Shown here one piece after another: positions 25,542 to 34,346 of a stretch of 64,000 nucleotides of DNA. How positions within the stretch are numbered: position 1 is the stretch's first letter; each line of letters opens with the position of its first letter. This DNA comes from Gramella sp. MAR_2010_147 (GTDB taxonomy: Bacteria > Bacteroidota > Bacteroidia > Flavobacteriales > Flavobacteriaceae). Location: the NCBI RefSeq assembly GCF_900105135.1, contig NZ_LT629741.1:248001-312000 (forward strand), written 5' to 3'. The notes under the pieces are model-generated. The model was given only the letters and a program-made list of their open reading frames with translations, was not told the DNA's origin and made no database searches. A program made the translations under genes and the position numbers.

Positions 25542-26620
25542 TGCAGGTAAAAGAGCTCCAGCAACAAGCCATTGAATTACTAAAAAAACTAATTGAAACG
25601 CAGTCATTTTCGGGAGAAGAAGATCATACTGCAGATCATCTGGAAAAATGGTTTAGAGACTATGATATTCCCTGTAAACGTCACCTGGACAATGTCTGGG
25701 CGGTGAATAAAAATTTTGAGGAAACTAAGCCAACTTTATTGCTTAACTCCCATCATGATACCGTGAAACCGAATTCGGCTTATACCAGGGATCCTTTTAA
25801 GGCAGAAATCGAAGATGGTAAATTATTCGGTTTGGGGAGCAATGACGCGGGTGGATGCCTGGTTTCACTTCTGGCTACTTTTACCTATTTATTTTCAGAA
25901 GAAAACCTGACTCATAATATCCTTTTTGCCGGTACTGCAGAAGAGGAGATCAACGGGAAAAACGGGATTGCCGCATTGCTTCCGGAGATTCCGAAAATTG
26001 ATGTAGCCATTGTGGGAGAACCCACTCTGATGAATCTGGCGGTTGCTGAAAAAGGCCTGGTAGTATTTGATGCGATAGTAAAAGGAACACCCTCACACGC
26101 TGCCCATCCCAATACCGATAATTCTATATATAAAACAGCCAAAGTGCTGGAGTGGTTTGAAAAATTTAAATTAGAGAAAGTCTCTGAAAACCTGGGAGAA
26201 GTGAAGGTGACGGTTACTCAGATCCAGGCTGGGAGTCAGCATAATGTAGTACCGGCAAAAGTTCACCTGGTGATCGATGTTCGGGTAAATGACAAATATA
26301 GCAATGAAGAGATTGAACAAATCCTGAAAGAAAAAGCTCCGGTAGATGAGATCCATGCTCGAAGCTTGCGATTAAATTCGTCTTCAATTCCTCTAGATCA
26401 TGAACTGGTAAAAGCAGGAATTGATTTGGGAATGGATACCTATGGTTCACCAACCTTGTCAGATCAGACTATGTTAAGTTGTCCTTCTTTAAAATTAGGT
26501 CCCGGTGATTCTACCAGATCGCATTCGGCTAATGAATTTATTTATGTAGAAGAGGTTGAAGAAGGAATTGAGAAATATATAAAACTGCTTGGAAAAGCGC
26601 TTAAAGAAATGTCACACTGA
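25541..26620 (+). CDS. argE: M20 deacylase: N-acetylornithine/N-acetylcitrulline deacetylase
   Basis: This is a 359-residue zinc metallohydrolase. The first metal ligand is in LLNSHHDTV, the bridging Asp in GLGSNDAGG, the catalytic Glu pair in GTAEEEING and a further ligand in VGEPT. In a pathway that carbamoylates the acylated ornithine, its natural substrate would be N-acyl-citrulline. The last codons and TGA stop fall inside a long inverted repeat (CACTGAGCC...). Confidence 0.92.
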   Translation: MQVKELQQQAIELLKKLIETQSFSGEEDHTADHLEKWFRDYDIPCKRHLDNVWAVNKNFEETKPTLLLNSHHDTVKPNSAYTRDPFKAEIEDGKLFGLGSNDAGGCLVSLLATFTYLFSEENLTHNILFAGTAEEEINGKNGIAALLPEIPKIDVAIVGEPTLMNLAVAEKGLVVFDAIVKGTPSHAAHPNTDNSIYKTAKVLEWFEKFKLEKVSENLGEVKVTVTQIQAGSQHNVVPAKVHLVIDVRVNDKYSNEEIEQILKEKAPVDEIHARSLRLNSSSIPLDHELVKAGIDLGMDTYGSPTLSDQTMLSCPSLKLGPGDSTRSHSANEFIYVEEVEEGIEKYIKLLGKALKEMSH

Positions 26621-26668
26621 GCCTGTCGAAGTGTGTCAAATTTTTTATGCACTTCGACAGGCTCAGTG
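26615..26668 (+). repeat. Perfect 19-bp inverted repeat overlapping the argE stop
   Basis: CACTGAGCCTGTCGAAGTG (26615-26633) and its exact complement CACTTCGACAGGCTCAGTG (26650-26668) flank a 16-base T-rich loop. The argE stop TGA is bases 26618-26620, within the left arm. A two-mismatch copy of the left arm is at 11081-11099. No T-run follows, so it is not a standard terminator. Confidence 0.85.
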
Positions 26669-26682
26669 CGGCAAATGATAAT

Positions 26683-26738
26683 CGTCATCCTGAACTTGAT
26701 TCAGGATCTCAAGAGAAGCTGATTCAAGTTCAGGATGA
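26683..26738 (+). repeat. Family-A dispersed palindromic repeat, copy 5
   Basis: CGTCATCCTGAACTTGATTC, AGGATCTC, then GCTGATTCAAGTTCAGGATG. It is part of a 247 bp argE-argH gap consisting almost entirely of repeats. Confidence 0.7.
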
Positions 26739-26771
26739 AGGAATTTATTTAAAGAAAGAATAAAACATTAA

Positions 26772-26833
26772 TTGTCAATTCTAACGTAGTGAGAAATCTG
26801 AGATTCCTCAGTCGTGCACTTCTTCGGAATGAG
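26772..26833 (+). repeat. Family-B dispersed repeat ahead of argH
   Basis: TTGTCAATTCTAACGTAGTG, AGAAATCTG, AGATTCCTCAGTCG, then TTCGGAATGA. It ends 34 bp before the argH ATG. Confidence 0.65.
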
Positions 26834-26867
26834 AAAAGGTTTTGATAAAACATTAAAAAAGAAAACT

Positions 26868-28157
26868 ATGAAACTCTGGGACAAAGGTATTTCAATAGAT
26901 AAACAGATCGAAAAATTCACTGTTGGCAATGACCGGGAACTGGACATGCACCTGGCCAAATATGATATTCAGGCCTCAAAAGCTCATGCGAAAATGCTTG
27001 GTAGCGTCGGAATTCTAAAAGAGGATGAGGTGGAAGACCTGATTTCAGAGTTGGAAAAAATGAAAATTCAGCTTGAAAATGGTGAATTTAAGATTGAAGA
27101 GAATTTTGAGGATGTTCATTCCAAAATTGAATATGAACTCACCAAAAAACTTGGCGACACCGGGAAGAAAATTCATACTGCCCGTTCCAGAAACGACCAG
27201 GTTTTAGTAGCCCAGCAGTTATATTTTAAGGAAAATATTCAGGAGATATCAGGGAAAACCAAAGCTATTATTGATGTACTGTTAGGTCTGGCTGAAGAGC
27301 ATAAAGGAAAACTGCTTCCTGGATACACCCATCTTCAGGTAGCCATGCCTTCTTCCTTTGGATTATGGTTTTCAGCTTACGCTGAATTACTGATCGATGA
27401 TCTGTATTTACTTGATGCTGGCTTAAAGATCGTGGATCAAAATCCATTAGGTTCCGCAGCAGGATATGGTTCTTCCTTTCCTATAGATCGCGATTTTACT
27501 ACTAAAGAATTAGGCTTTGCTACTCAGAAATTTAATGTAGTGGCTGCCCAGATGAGCAGAGGTAAATGTGAACGAACGGTGACTTCCAATATCGCTTCAC
27601 TGGCGAATACACTTTCCAGGTTTGCGATGGATATTTGTTTGTATATGAGTCAGAATTTTGATTTTATCACCTTCCCCGATAAATTGACCACTGGTTCCAG
27701 CATTATGCCTCATAAAAAGAACCCGGATGTTTTTGAACTTATACGAGGTAAATGCAATAAGCTTCAGGCGATATCCAATGAAATGATCCTTATTACCAAT
27801 AATTTACCCAGCGGTTATCACAGGGATTTTCAGCTTATTAAAGAGAATAGTATTTATGCGGTGGAAAATATGAAAGAGATTCTTGATGTTTTCACTCATT
27901 CAATTGCCCAGATTGAAGTGAAGGAAGTTGATTTAAAGGATGAAAAATATAAATACATGTTTACCGTAGATAGCATCAATGAACTGGTGATGAGCGGTAA
28001 ATCTTTCAGGGATGCGTATAAAATCATTGGAGAACAGGTTCAGGATGGATCTTATCAAGCTACAGAGGGGATGTTGCATTCGCACTCTGGTAGTAAGGAT
28101 AATCTTTCGTTAGATAAAATCAGGAAAAAAAAGGAAGGGATTAATTTGAAAATTTAA
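26868..28157 (+). CDS. argH: Argininosuccinate lyase
   Basis: The 429-residue fumarase/aspartase-superfamily enzyme releases arginine and fumarate. Motifs are HTARSRNDQV near residue 90 and the signature GSSIMPHKKNPDVFELIRGK. I chose ATG 26868 (MKLWDKG), because the frame extends upstream only into a dispersed repeat. It is the last gene of the arginine operon and converges on leuB. Confidence 0.96.
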   Translation: MKLWDKGISIDKQIEKFTVGNDRELDMHLAKYDIQASKAHAKMLGSVGILKEDEVEDLISELEKMKIQLENGEFKIEENFEDVHSKIEYELTKKLGDTGKKIHTARSRNDQVLVAQQLYFKENIQEISGKTKAIIDVLLGLAEEHKGKLLPGYTHLQVAMPSSFGLWFSAYAELLIDDLYLLDAGLKIVDQNPLGSAAGYGSSFPIDRDFTTKELGFATQKFNVVAAQMSRGKCERTVTSNIASLANTLSRFAMDICLYMSQNFDFITFPDKLTTGSSIMPHKKNPDVFELIRGKCNKLQAISNEMILITNNLPSGYHRDFQLIKENSIYAVENMKEILDVFTHSIAQIEVKEVDLKDEKYKYMFTVDSINELVMSGKSFRDAYKIIGEQVQDGSYQATEGMLHSHSGSKDNLSLDKIRKKKEGINLKI

Positions 28158-28210
28158 AAATCCTGATTGTCTTTCCAATCTCAAAGATTCGGGAGAGGAC
28201 ACTAATTGAT

Positions 28211-28242
28211 CACGTAGCGATTCTTCATTTCGCTAATACGTG
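28211..28242. other. Hairpin in the argH-leuB convergent gap
   Basis: CACGTA/TACGTG (28211-28216, 28237-28242) and GCGA/TCGC (28217-28220, 28230-28233) form a bulged stem with a 9-base loop. No T-run adjoins it on either strand. Confidence 0.4.
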
Positions 28243-28280
28243 TTCAAAATAATAAGTTGTTTTCAAATGATTTCTAATAA

Positions 28281-28319
28281 AGTTACCTCCTGAAGATAAC
28301 TATCTAACAGGAGGTAACT
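28281..28319. terminator. Long hairpin between converging arg and leu operons
   Basis: A perfect 12-bp stem AGTTACCTCCTG (28281-28292) / CAGGAGGTAACT (28308-28319) encloses a second small stem AGATA/TATCT. On the minus strand it follows leuB and is trailed by TTATTAG, a weak U-tract. It is a probable terminator for the leu operon, possibly bidirectional. Confidence 0.5.
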
Positions 28320-28343
28320 GTCTAAACAAACATGAACTAATCT

Positions 28344-29459
28344 TTATATAATGGTCATCTGCCCGAGGTTGAGATTTTCATTATTCACAATATGACCTTC
28401 GGTATCGCTGATGATACTTTCCAGAAAATCTCCAACTCGTTCGGTTGAATAATGGTTGTCTTTATTAATATCTATGGTGCAAACATTCAATTTAATACTC
28501 AAATCTACAGCCATTCTTACCGTTTCAGCTTCTTTTTTAAGTCCCAGATGATCTAGCATCATGGCTGCTGAAAGTACGGAAGCCAGGGGATTGGCAATTC
28601 CCTTCCCGGTAGCTTGTGGATACGATCCGTGGATTGGCTCAAACATAGCGTTCTTGGCTCCCACAGATGCAGATTCCAGCAAACCAATACTTCCACCAAT
28701 GACGCTGGCTTCATCAGAAATGATATCGCCAAACATATTTTCGGTAAGAATTACGTCAAATTGTTTTGGGTTTAAGATCATTTGCATGGCAGCATTATCC
28801 ACGAATAAATAATCAACTTTTACCCCAGGATAATTTTTAGCAATATCGGTCACCGTTTTTCTCCATAAACGTGAGGTTTCCAGCACGTTTGCCTTATCTA
28901 TAAGAGTAAGTTTTTTTCTTCTATTTTCAGCAGCCTTAAATGCTAAATGGGTGATACGTGCGATCTCTTCAACCGAATAGGTACAGAGGTCTGAAGCAGT
29001 TTTTCCATCTTCAGAAGTGCTTTTTTCTCCAAAATAAATTCCACCTGTTAACTCGCGATAGATAAGCATATCTGCACCTTCGATATTTTCAGGTTTTAAC
29101 GGGGACTTATGAATTAGGCTCTCGTAAGCCTTTACCGGTCTGATATTGGCAAAGAGGCCAAGTTCTTTTCTTAGCTTTAAAAGACCTTGTTCCGGCCTAA
29201 CCTTTGCATTAGGATTATTATCATACTTTGGATCTCCAATTGCCCCAAATAGCACAGCGTCAGATTTTTTACAGAGCTCGAGTGTGGTTTCAGGCAACGG
29301 ATCCCCCAATAAATCTATTGCTACTGCACCCACTTCAGCTTCTTCAAAATTGAACTCATGATCAAATCTATCTGCAACAGCCTTCAACACTTTCACTGAC
29401 TGCTGCGTTATTTCAGGACCAATCCCGTCTCCGGGAAGTACGGCTATATTAAATTTCAT
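28344..29459 (-). CDS. leuB: 3-isopropylmalate dehydrogenase
   Basis: The 371-residue enzyme begins MKFNIAVLPGDGIGPE, the classic IMPDH N-terminus. The isocitrate/isopropylmalate signature NMFGDIISDEAS and GSYPQATGKGIANPLA follow, and FGAIGDPKYD is intact. It oxidises and decarboxylates 3-isopropylmalate with NAD. ATG 29459 is chosen because the 20 residues encoded further upstream are basic and belong to the end of leuD in another frame. Last gene of the leu operon; 10 bp after leuD. Confidence 0.97.
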   Translation of the reverse strand: MKFNIAVLPGDGIGPEITQQSVKVLKAVADRFDHEFNFEEAEVGAVAIDLLGDPLPETTLELCKKSDAVLFGAIGDPKYDNNPNAKVRPEQGLLKLRKELGLFANIRPVKAYESLIHKSPLKPENIEGADMLIYRELTGGIYFGEKSTSEDGKTASDLCTYSVEEIARITHLAFKAAENRRKKLTLIDKANVLETSRLWRKTVTDIAKNYPGVKVDYLFVDNAAMQMILNPKQFDVILTENMFGDIISDEASVIGGSIGLLESASVGAKNAMFEPIHGSYPQATGKGIANPLASVLSAAMMLDHLGLKKEAETVRMAVDLSIKLNVCTIDINKDNHYSTERVGDFLESIISDTEGHIVNNENLNLGQMTII

Positions 29460-29469
29460 CTTTTTTATA

Positions 29470-30087
29470 TTAATAGGTTTCTTCCGGTATTTTTTTACTG
29501 CCGGATCTTTTCTTTTCAAATTCCTTAATCGCTTCCAGTTTACTGGTCAAAAAGTCTATATCGTCATATCCGTTAATAAGACAGGTCTTTTTATAAGGAT
29601 CAATATCAAAATGTTCAGATTTCCCGGAACTCTGAATTGTTATTTTTTGTTCTTTCAGGTTTATAATGACATTTTCATTGGGATCTTTTTCAACGGAAAT
29701 AAACAGTTCAGAAAGAAATTCAGGGCTTACCTGGACTGGTAATAAGCCATTGTTCAGGGCATTTCCCTTGAAAATATCTGCAAAATAGCTGGAAACAACC
29801 ACTTTAAATCCGTAAGCTTTTATTGCCCAGGCAGCATGTTCACGGCTGGAACCACATCCAAAATTGTTTCCAGCCAGAAGAATTGATCCAGAAAATTTAT
29901 CCTGGTTTAACACAAAATCTTCATTCGGCTTTCCATGTTTATCAAAGCGCCAGTCACGAAAAAGATTTTCTCCAAAGCCTTCTTTATCGGTGGCTTTTAG
30001 AAATCGAGCAGGGATAATCTGATCTGTATCCACATTTTCGGCATCCAAGGGCACCACGGTATCGGTAAGTGTTATAAATTTTTCCAT
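29470..30087 (-). CDS. leuD: 3-isopropylmalate dehydratase small subunit
   Basis: The 205-residue swivel-domain subunit has [12 protein letters not shown] and [20 protein letters not shown], the substrate-recognition motif. With LeuC it isomerises 2- to 3-isopropylmalate. Its ATG overlaps the leuC stop by one base (TAATG). Its C-terminus is Lys/Arg-rich. Confidence 0.97.
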   Translation of the reverse strand: MEKFITLTDTVVPLDAENVDTDQIIPARFLKATDKEGFGENLFRDWRFDKHGKPNEDFVLNQDKFSGSILLAGNNFGCGSSREHAAWAIKAYGFKVVVSSYFADIFKGNALNNGLLPVQVSPEFLSELFISVEKDPNENVIINLKEQKITIQSSGKSEHFDIDPYKKTCLINGYDDIDFLTSKLEAIKEFEKKRSGSKKIPEETY

Positions 30088-31469
30088 TAGTTCAGGTTTT
30101 GGGTGTAGTCTGAAATTTTTCCGGAGATCGCTGTAGCGGCAGCAGTTAATGGGCTTGCCAGAATTGTTCTTGAACCCGGCCCCTGTCTTCCTTCAAAATT
30201 TCTATTACTGGTGGATACACAATATTCTCCTTCCGGAATTTTATCATCGTTCATTGCCAGGCAAGCCGAGCATCCCGGTTGTCTCAGAGTAAACCCGGCC
30301 TCTTCAAAGACTTTGTCCAGACCTTCTTCTTTGATCTGCGCCGCAACCTGCTGGCTTCCAGGGACAATTAAAGCATTTACATTATCAGCTTTTTTCTTCC
30401 CTTGAATATAGGAAGCAGCCACTCTAAAATCCTCAATTCTGGAATTCGTACAACTACCTATAAAAATATAGTTGATAGGTTTTTCCAGTAAAATTTCACC
30501 TGGTTTAAAATTCATATAAGCCAGGGCTTTTGCATCACTTTTATTTCCTTCCGTGGGGATAGCTCCTGTAAGTTTAATTCCCATTCCCGGATTGGTTCCG
30601 TAGGTGATCATGGGTTCTATATCTTCCGCTTGAAATGAATATTCCTGATCAAATTCAGCATCTTCATCGGTTTTTAAAGTTTTCCAATGCGCTTTCATTT
30701 TTTCAAATTCTACGCCCTTTGGAGTAAATTCTCTGCCTTCCACATAATCTATCGTAGTTTGGTCTGGAGCTATGAGTCCGCCACGAGCGCCCATTTCAAT
30801 GCTCATATTACAAACCGTCATTCGACCTTCCATAGACATTTCTTCAAAGACATTTCCGGCATATTCACAGAAATATCCGGTACCAGAATTTGTTCCCAGT
30901 TTACTAATGATGTAAAGGATCACATCTTTAGGAAGCACTCCGTTTTTCAGTTTTCCGTTGACATTTACCCGAAGTTTTTTCGGCTTTTCCACCAGTAAAC
31001 ACTGGCTAGCAAATACCTGAGTGACCTGGCTGGTTCCAATTCCGAAAGCAATGGTTCCGAAGGCTCCATGTGTAGAGGTATGGCTGTCCCCACAAACAAT
31101 GGTCATTCCGGGTTGAGTGACCCCTAATTCCGGAGCCATGACGTGAACGATTCCATTGTAAGGATGCCCAAGACCGTAAAGCGTGATATTGTTCTTTTTA
31201 CAGTTCTGACTTAATTCTTTCAATTGTTTTCGAGATAAAAGATCTTTCACAGGAAGGTGCTGATCCTGTGTTGGTGTATTATGATCTGCCGTCGCAACGA
31301 TCTGCTCGGGACGAAACACAGGAATATGCCGTTCCTTTAATTCATTAAATGCCTGCGGACTGGTCACTTCATGTATCAGATGTTTATCGATATATAAAAT
31401 GTCTGGTCCGTTTGGTATACTTTCCACTACATGGGAATCCCATATTTTATCAAAAAGTGTTTTCTTCAT
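30087..31469 (-). CDS. leuC: 3-isopropylmalate dehydratase large subunit
   Basis: The 460-residue aconitase-family subunit carries the three Fe-S cysteines in [13 protein letters not shown] and [11 protein letters not shown], plus [19 protein letters not shown]. Start ATG 31469 ([13 protein letters not shown]) leaves 1 bp after the leuA stop; a TTG three codons further upstream is less likely. Full length for the family. Confidence 0.97.
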   Translation of the reverse strand: MKKTLFDKIWDSHVVESIPNGPDILYIDKHLIHEVTSPQAFNELKERHIPVFRPEQIVATADHNTPTQDQHLPVKDLLSRKQLKELSQNCKKNNITLYGLGHPYNGIVHVMAPELGVTQPGMTIVCGDSHTSTHGAFGTIAFGIGTSQVTQVFASQCLLVEKPKKLRVNVNGKLKNGVLPKDVILYIISKLGTNSGTGYFCEYAGNVFEEMSMEGRMTVCNMSIEMGARGGLIAPDQTTIDYVEGREFTPKGVEFEKMKAHWKTLKTDEDAEFDQEYSFQAEDIEPMITYGTNPGMGIKLTGAIPTEGNKSDAKALAYMNFKPGEILLEKPINYIFIGSCTNSRIEDFRVAASYIQGKKKADNVNALIVPGSQQVAAQIKEEGLDKVFEEAGFTLRQPGCSACLAMNDDKIPEGEYCVSTSNRNFEGRQGPGSRTILASPLTAAATAISGKISDYTQNLN

Positions 31470-31470
31470 C

Positions 31471-32643
31471 TTATGCAATCGCTCTGGAATTTCTTTTATA
31501 ATGTTCCATTATGATATGGATATCATTATCTGCAACTTCTTTCTTTTGATCAGCAAAATTTAAAAATTCACTGTATACAATGTCCAATTCCAGTTTAGTT
31601 AAATTATAACCCATTTTTTTCGCTTTGTACGCTAAAGCTGCTCTACCGCTACGGGCAGTTAAAACAATAGCCGATTCGGTTACCCCGACTTCGGCTGGAT
31701 CTATAATTTCGTATGTTTCTCTATTCTTAATGACGCCATCCTGGTGGATACCCGAGCTATGCGCAAAGGCATTGGCACCGACGATGGCTTTGTTAGGCTG
31801 GACGAACATTCCCATTTCCCTTGAAACCATTACACTGGTATCATACAATAACTGCGGATTGATATCTGTATTTAATTGTAAATAAGGGTGTTGTCTCAGG
31901 ATCATGACGACTTCTTCTAAGGCAGTATTTCCCGCACGCTCCCCAATTCCATTAATGGTACATTCAATTTGTCTTGCACCATTTGTGATACCGGCAATTG
32001 CATTTGCTGTTGCAAGTCCAAGATCGTTATGGCAATGGCAGGAAATGATCACATTTTCAATTCCTACTACATTCTCTCTTAAATATTTAATCTTTTTTCC
32101 ATATTCTTCCGGAAGACAATAGCCTGTAGTATCTGGAATATTAAGCACTGTAGCACCGTTTTTCACAGCTTCAGTACATACTTTGGCAAGAAATTCATTT
32201 TCCGTTCTTCCGGCATCTTCAGCGTAAAACTCTACATCGTCTACAAAGCTTTTTGCATAAGCCACAGCCTCCCCGGCCCTTTCAATAATCTCAGGTCTGG
32301 TTGATTTGAATTTATATTTAATATGAGAATCTGAAGTTCCAATTCCGGTATGTATTCTAGGTTTTCTGGCATACTTTAATGCATCAGCAGCCACTTTAAT
32401 GTCATTCTTAACGGCACGTGTTAATCCGCAAACGGTAGCATTCTTAACCAATTTTGAAATCTCACTTACCGATTTAAAATCGCCAGGACTTGAAACTGGA
32501 AATCCAGCTTCAATCACGTCCACACCGAGTTCATCCAGTCGTGCGGCAATTTTTAATTTTTGTTGGGTATTCAGTTTGCAGCCGGGAACTTGTTCTCCGT
32601 CCCTCAATGTAGTGTCAAAAATTTCTACCTTTTCAGTACGCAT
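31471..32643 (-). CDS. leuA: 2-isopropylmalate synthase lacking the LeuA allosteric domain
   Basis: This is a 390-residue HMGL-like TIM-barrel enzyme: [14 protein letters not shown] near the N-terminus and the metal motif [14 protein letters not shown], followed by [14 protein letters not shown]. It ends shortly after the catalytic and linker region. It therefore lacks the C-terminal LeuA dimer regulatory domain that gives leucine feedback in the roughly 510-520-residue enzymes. Context (leuACDB) supports isopropylmalate over homocitrate or citramalate synthesis. First gene of the leu operon. Confidence 0.93.
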   Translation of the reverse strand: MRTEKVEIFDTTLRDGEQVPGCKLNTQQKLKIAARLDELGVDVIEAGFPVSSPGDFKSVSEISKLVKNATVCGLTRAVKNDIKVAADALKYARKPRIHTGIGTSDSHIKYKFKSTRPEIIERAGEAVAYAKSFVDDVEFYAEDAGRTENEFLAKVCTEAVKNGATVLNIPDTTGYCLPEEYGKKIKYLRENVVGIENVIISCHCHNDLGLATANAIAGITNGARQIECTINGIGERAGNTALEEVVMILRQHPYLQLNTDINPQLLYDTSVMVSREMGMFVQPNKAIVGANAFAHSSGIHQDGVIKNRETYEIIDPAEVGVTESAIVLTARSGRAALAYKAKKMGYNLTKLELDIVYSEFLNFADQKKEVADNDIHIIMEHYKRNSRAIA

Positions 32644-32791
32644 ATGAGATTTATTTTACTTTATCTTTATCTAAAGTATTGGAATCATCATGCTTTACAC
32701 ATCCAATAACGAAAAGCGTTACGATTCTTGAATGAGTTATTAATGCCTGCAATCATTTGTTTTACAGTGTTTTGCAAAATTTTGATTTACA

Positions 32792-34336
32792 ATGACCAAT
32801 GACTTAACCGAAAACTTATTTTCTTTAATAAAATCTCTATCGGCTTCTGAAAAGAGACAATTTTCTCTTTATGTTGGAAGGGTTGGGGTGAATTCAGATT
32901 CTAAATTTCTGAATTTATATAAAGTCATGTTGCGTCAAAAAAAGTATGATGAGGCAGAAATCCTGAAGAGCACCAAAATTACCAAGCTTCAGCTTTCTAA
33001 TGTTAAAACACATCTTTATAAACAGCTTTTGATTTCTCTTCGGCTAAATCCTGCGCACCAAAGTATTCCTGTACAGATAAGAGAACAGGTGGATTTTGCT
33101 TATATACTTTATCATAAAGGGCTTTACCAGCAGAGTTTGAAATTACTGGATAAGGTAAAAACTCTGGCACTCAATTTTGAAGAGAAGAATCTTACCTATG
33201 AAATCCTGGAGCTTGAAAAGATCATTGAGTCACAGTATATCACCAGGAGTATGAGTAACCGGGCAGATCTATTGATTAAGGAGACTGAAGAAATTAGTAA
33301 ACTGAATAATTTATGGGGTCAGCTTTCTAATCTTTCATTAGAATTATATTCTATCTTTTTAAAAAAAGGATATTGTAAAAGTCAGAAGGAAGCAGATGAA
33401 ATTAAAGCTTATTTTAAAAAGAAACTACCAGATTATAACTATAAAGAATTAGGGTTTAGGGAGCGTCTTTGGCTTTATAAAGTACATCTTTGGTATAGCT
33501 TTTTAACCCAGGATTTTCTTGGGTGTTATAGATATTCCATGAAATGGAAGGATCTTTTTATTGAATATAAACGTTTGATTCCCATACATCCTGTTTCCTA
33601 TTTAAAAGGGAGTCATTATTTGTTAGAATCGCTGTTCTACTTAAATCATACGGAGCTTTTTGAAAAAACATTAAAGGAGCTTGAGAATTCATTACGGGAT
33701 CCCAAAATTCCGCATAACGATAATATTTCCGCACTCTCTTTTTTATATGTTTATTCAAACAAACTCAACCTTAGATTTATGAAAGGGGAGTTCAGCAATT
33801 CAGATGACCTTATAACTAAGATCATTGAAAAGATTGCCAAATTTGAAGACAGGTTGGATGCACATCATATTATGGTGTTTTACTATAAGATTGCGTGCCT
33901 GTATTTTGGGGATAGAAACTTTAAAAAATGTATTGAATTCCTGAAAAAGATCATTAATAATAAGTCCCTGGAAATGAGACAGGATCTCATGTGTTTCGCC
34001 AGGATTCTAAATTTGGTGGCACATTACGAGGCGGGAATGGATTATCATCTGGACAGCCTGGTAAAATCTACTTATAAGTTTTTGATCAAGATGGACGATA
34101 TGCACGAGGTACAAATAGCAATGATTAAATTTCTGCGAAAATTACCTGATGTCTCACCATTAGATATTAAAGATGAATTTAAAAAGTTACACGCTACTTT
34201 AAAGAAATTTGAGGATCACCCTTATGAAAGGAGAGCTTTTCTTTACCTGGATATTATTTCCTGGCTTGAAAGCAATATCGAGAACAGGCCGGTAATGGAA
34301 ATTATCATGGAAAAGAATCAGGAATATTCGAGATAA
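32792..34336 (+). CDS. Helical-repeat (TPR-like) protein of unknown function
   Basis: The 514-residue protein is almost entirely alpha-helical in appearance, with repeated amphipathic pairs spaced by about 34-40 residues (for example YILYHKGLYQQSLKLLDKVKT and KIACLYFGDRNFKKCIEFLKK). It has no signal peptide or membrane segment. The pattern resembles degenerate TPR repeats, suggesting a protein-interaction scaffold. I recognise no enzyme motif. It is divergent from leuA and 10 bp ahead of a permease gene. Confidence 0.75.
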   Translation: MTNDLTENLFSLIKSLSASEKRQFSLYVGRVGVNSDSKFLNLYKVMLRQKKYDEAEILKSTKITKLQLSNVKTHLYKQLLISLRLNPAHQSIPVQIREQVDFAYILYHKGLYQQSLKLLDKVKTLALNFEEKNLTYEILELEKIIESQYITRSMSNRADLLIKETEEISKLNNLWGQLSNLSLELYSIFLKKGYCKSQKEADEIKAYFKKKLPDYNYKELGFRERLWLYKVHLWYSFLTQDFLGCYRYSMKWKDLFIEYKRLIPIHPVSYLKGSHYLLESLFYLNHTELFEKTLKELENSLRDPKIPHNDNISALSFLYVYSNKLNLRFMKGEFSNSDDLITKIIEKIAKFEDRLDAHHIMVFYYKIACLYFGDRNFKKCIEFLKKIINNKSLEMRQDLMCFARILNLVAHYEAGMDYHLDSLVKSTYKFLIKMDDMHEVQIAMIKFLRKLPDVSPLDIKDEFKKLHATLKKFEDHPYERRAFLYLDIISWLESNIENRPVMEIIMEKNQEYSR

Positions 34337-34346
34337 AACCCAGAAT

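Noticed and set aside
19172..26833. CRISPR-like array from the repeated units in the arginine operon
   Set aside because: Copies are kilobases apart, separated by genes, imperfect, and internally palindromic; there are no regular spacers and no cas genes.
26814..26867. N-terminal extension of argH from a GTG at 26814
   Set aside because: The extra 18 codons read through a family-B repeat and do not match the argininosuccinate lyase N-terminus; ATG 26868 does.
29460..29519. Basic N-terminal extension of leuB
   Set aside because: These bases encode the end of leuD in another frame; IMPDH proteins begin at MKFNIAVLPGDG.
32644..32791. Leucine leader peptide upstream of leuA (minus strand)
   Set aside because: The short minus-strand ORFs there are not Leu-rich (the longest has none) and no T-tailed hairpin is present.
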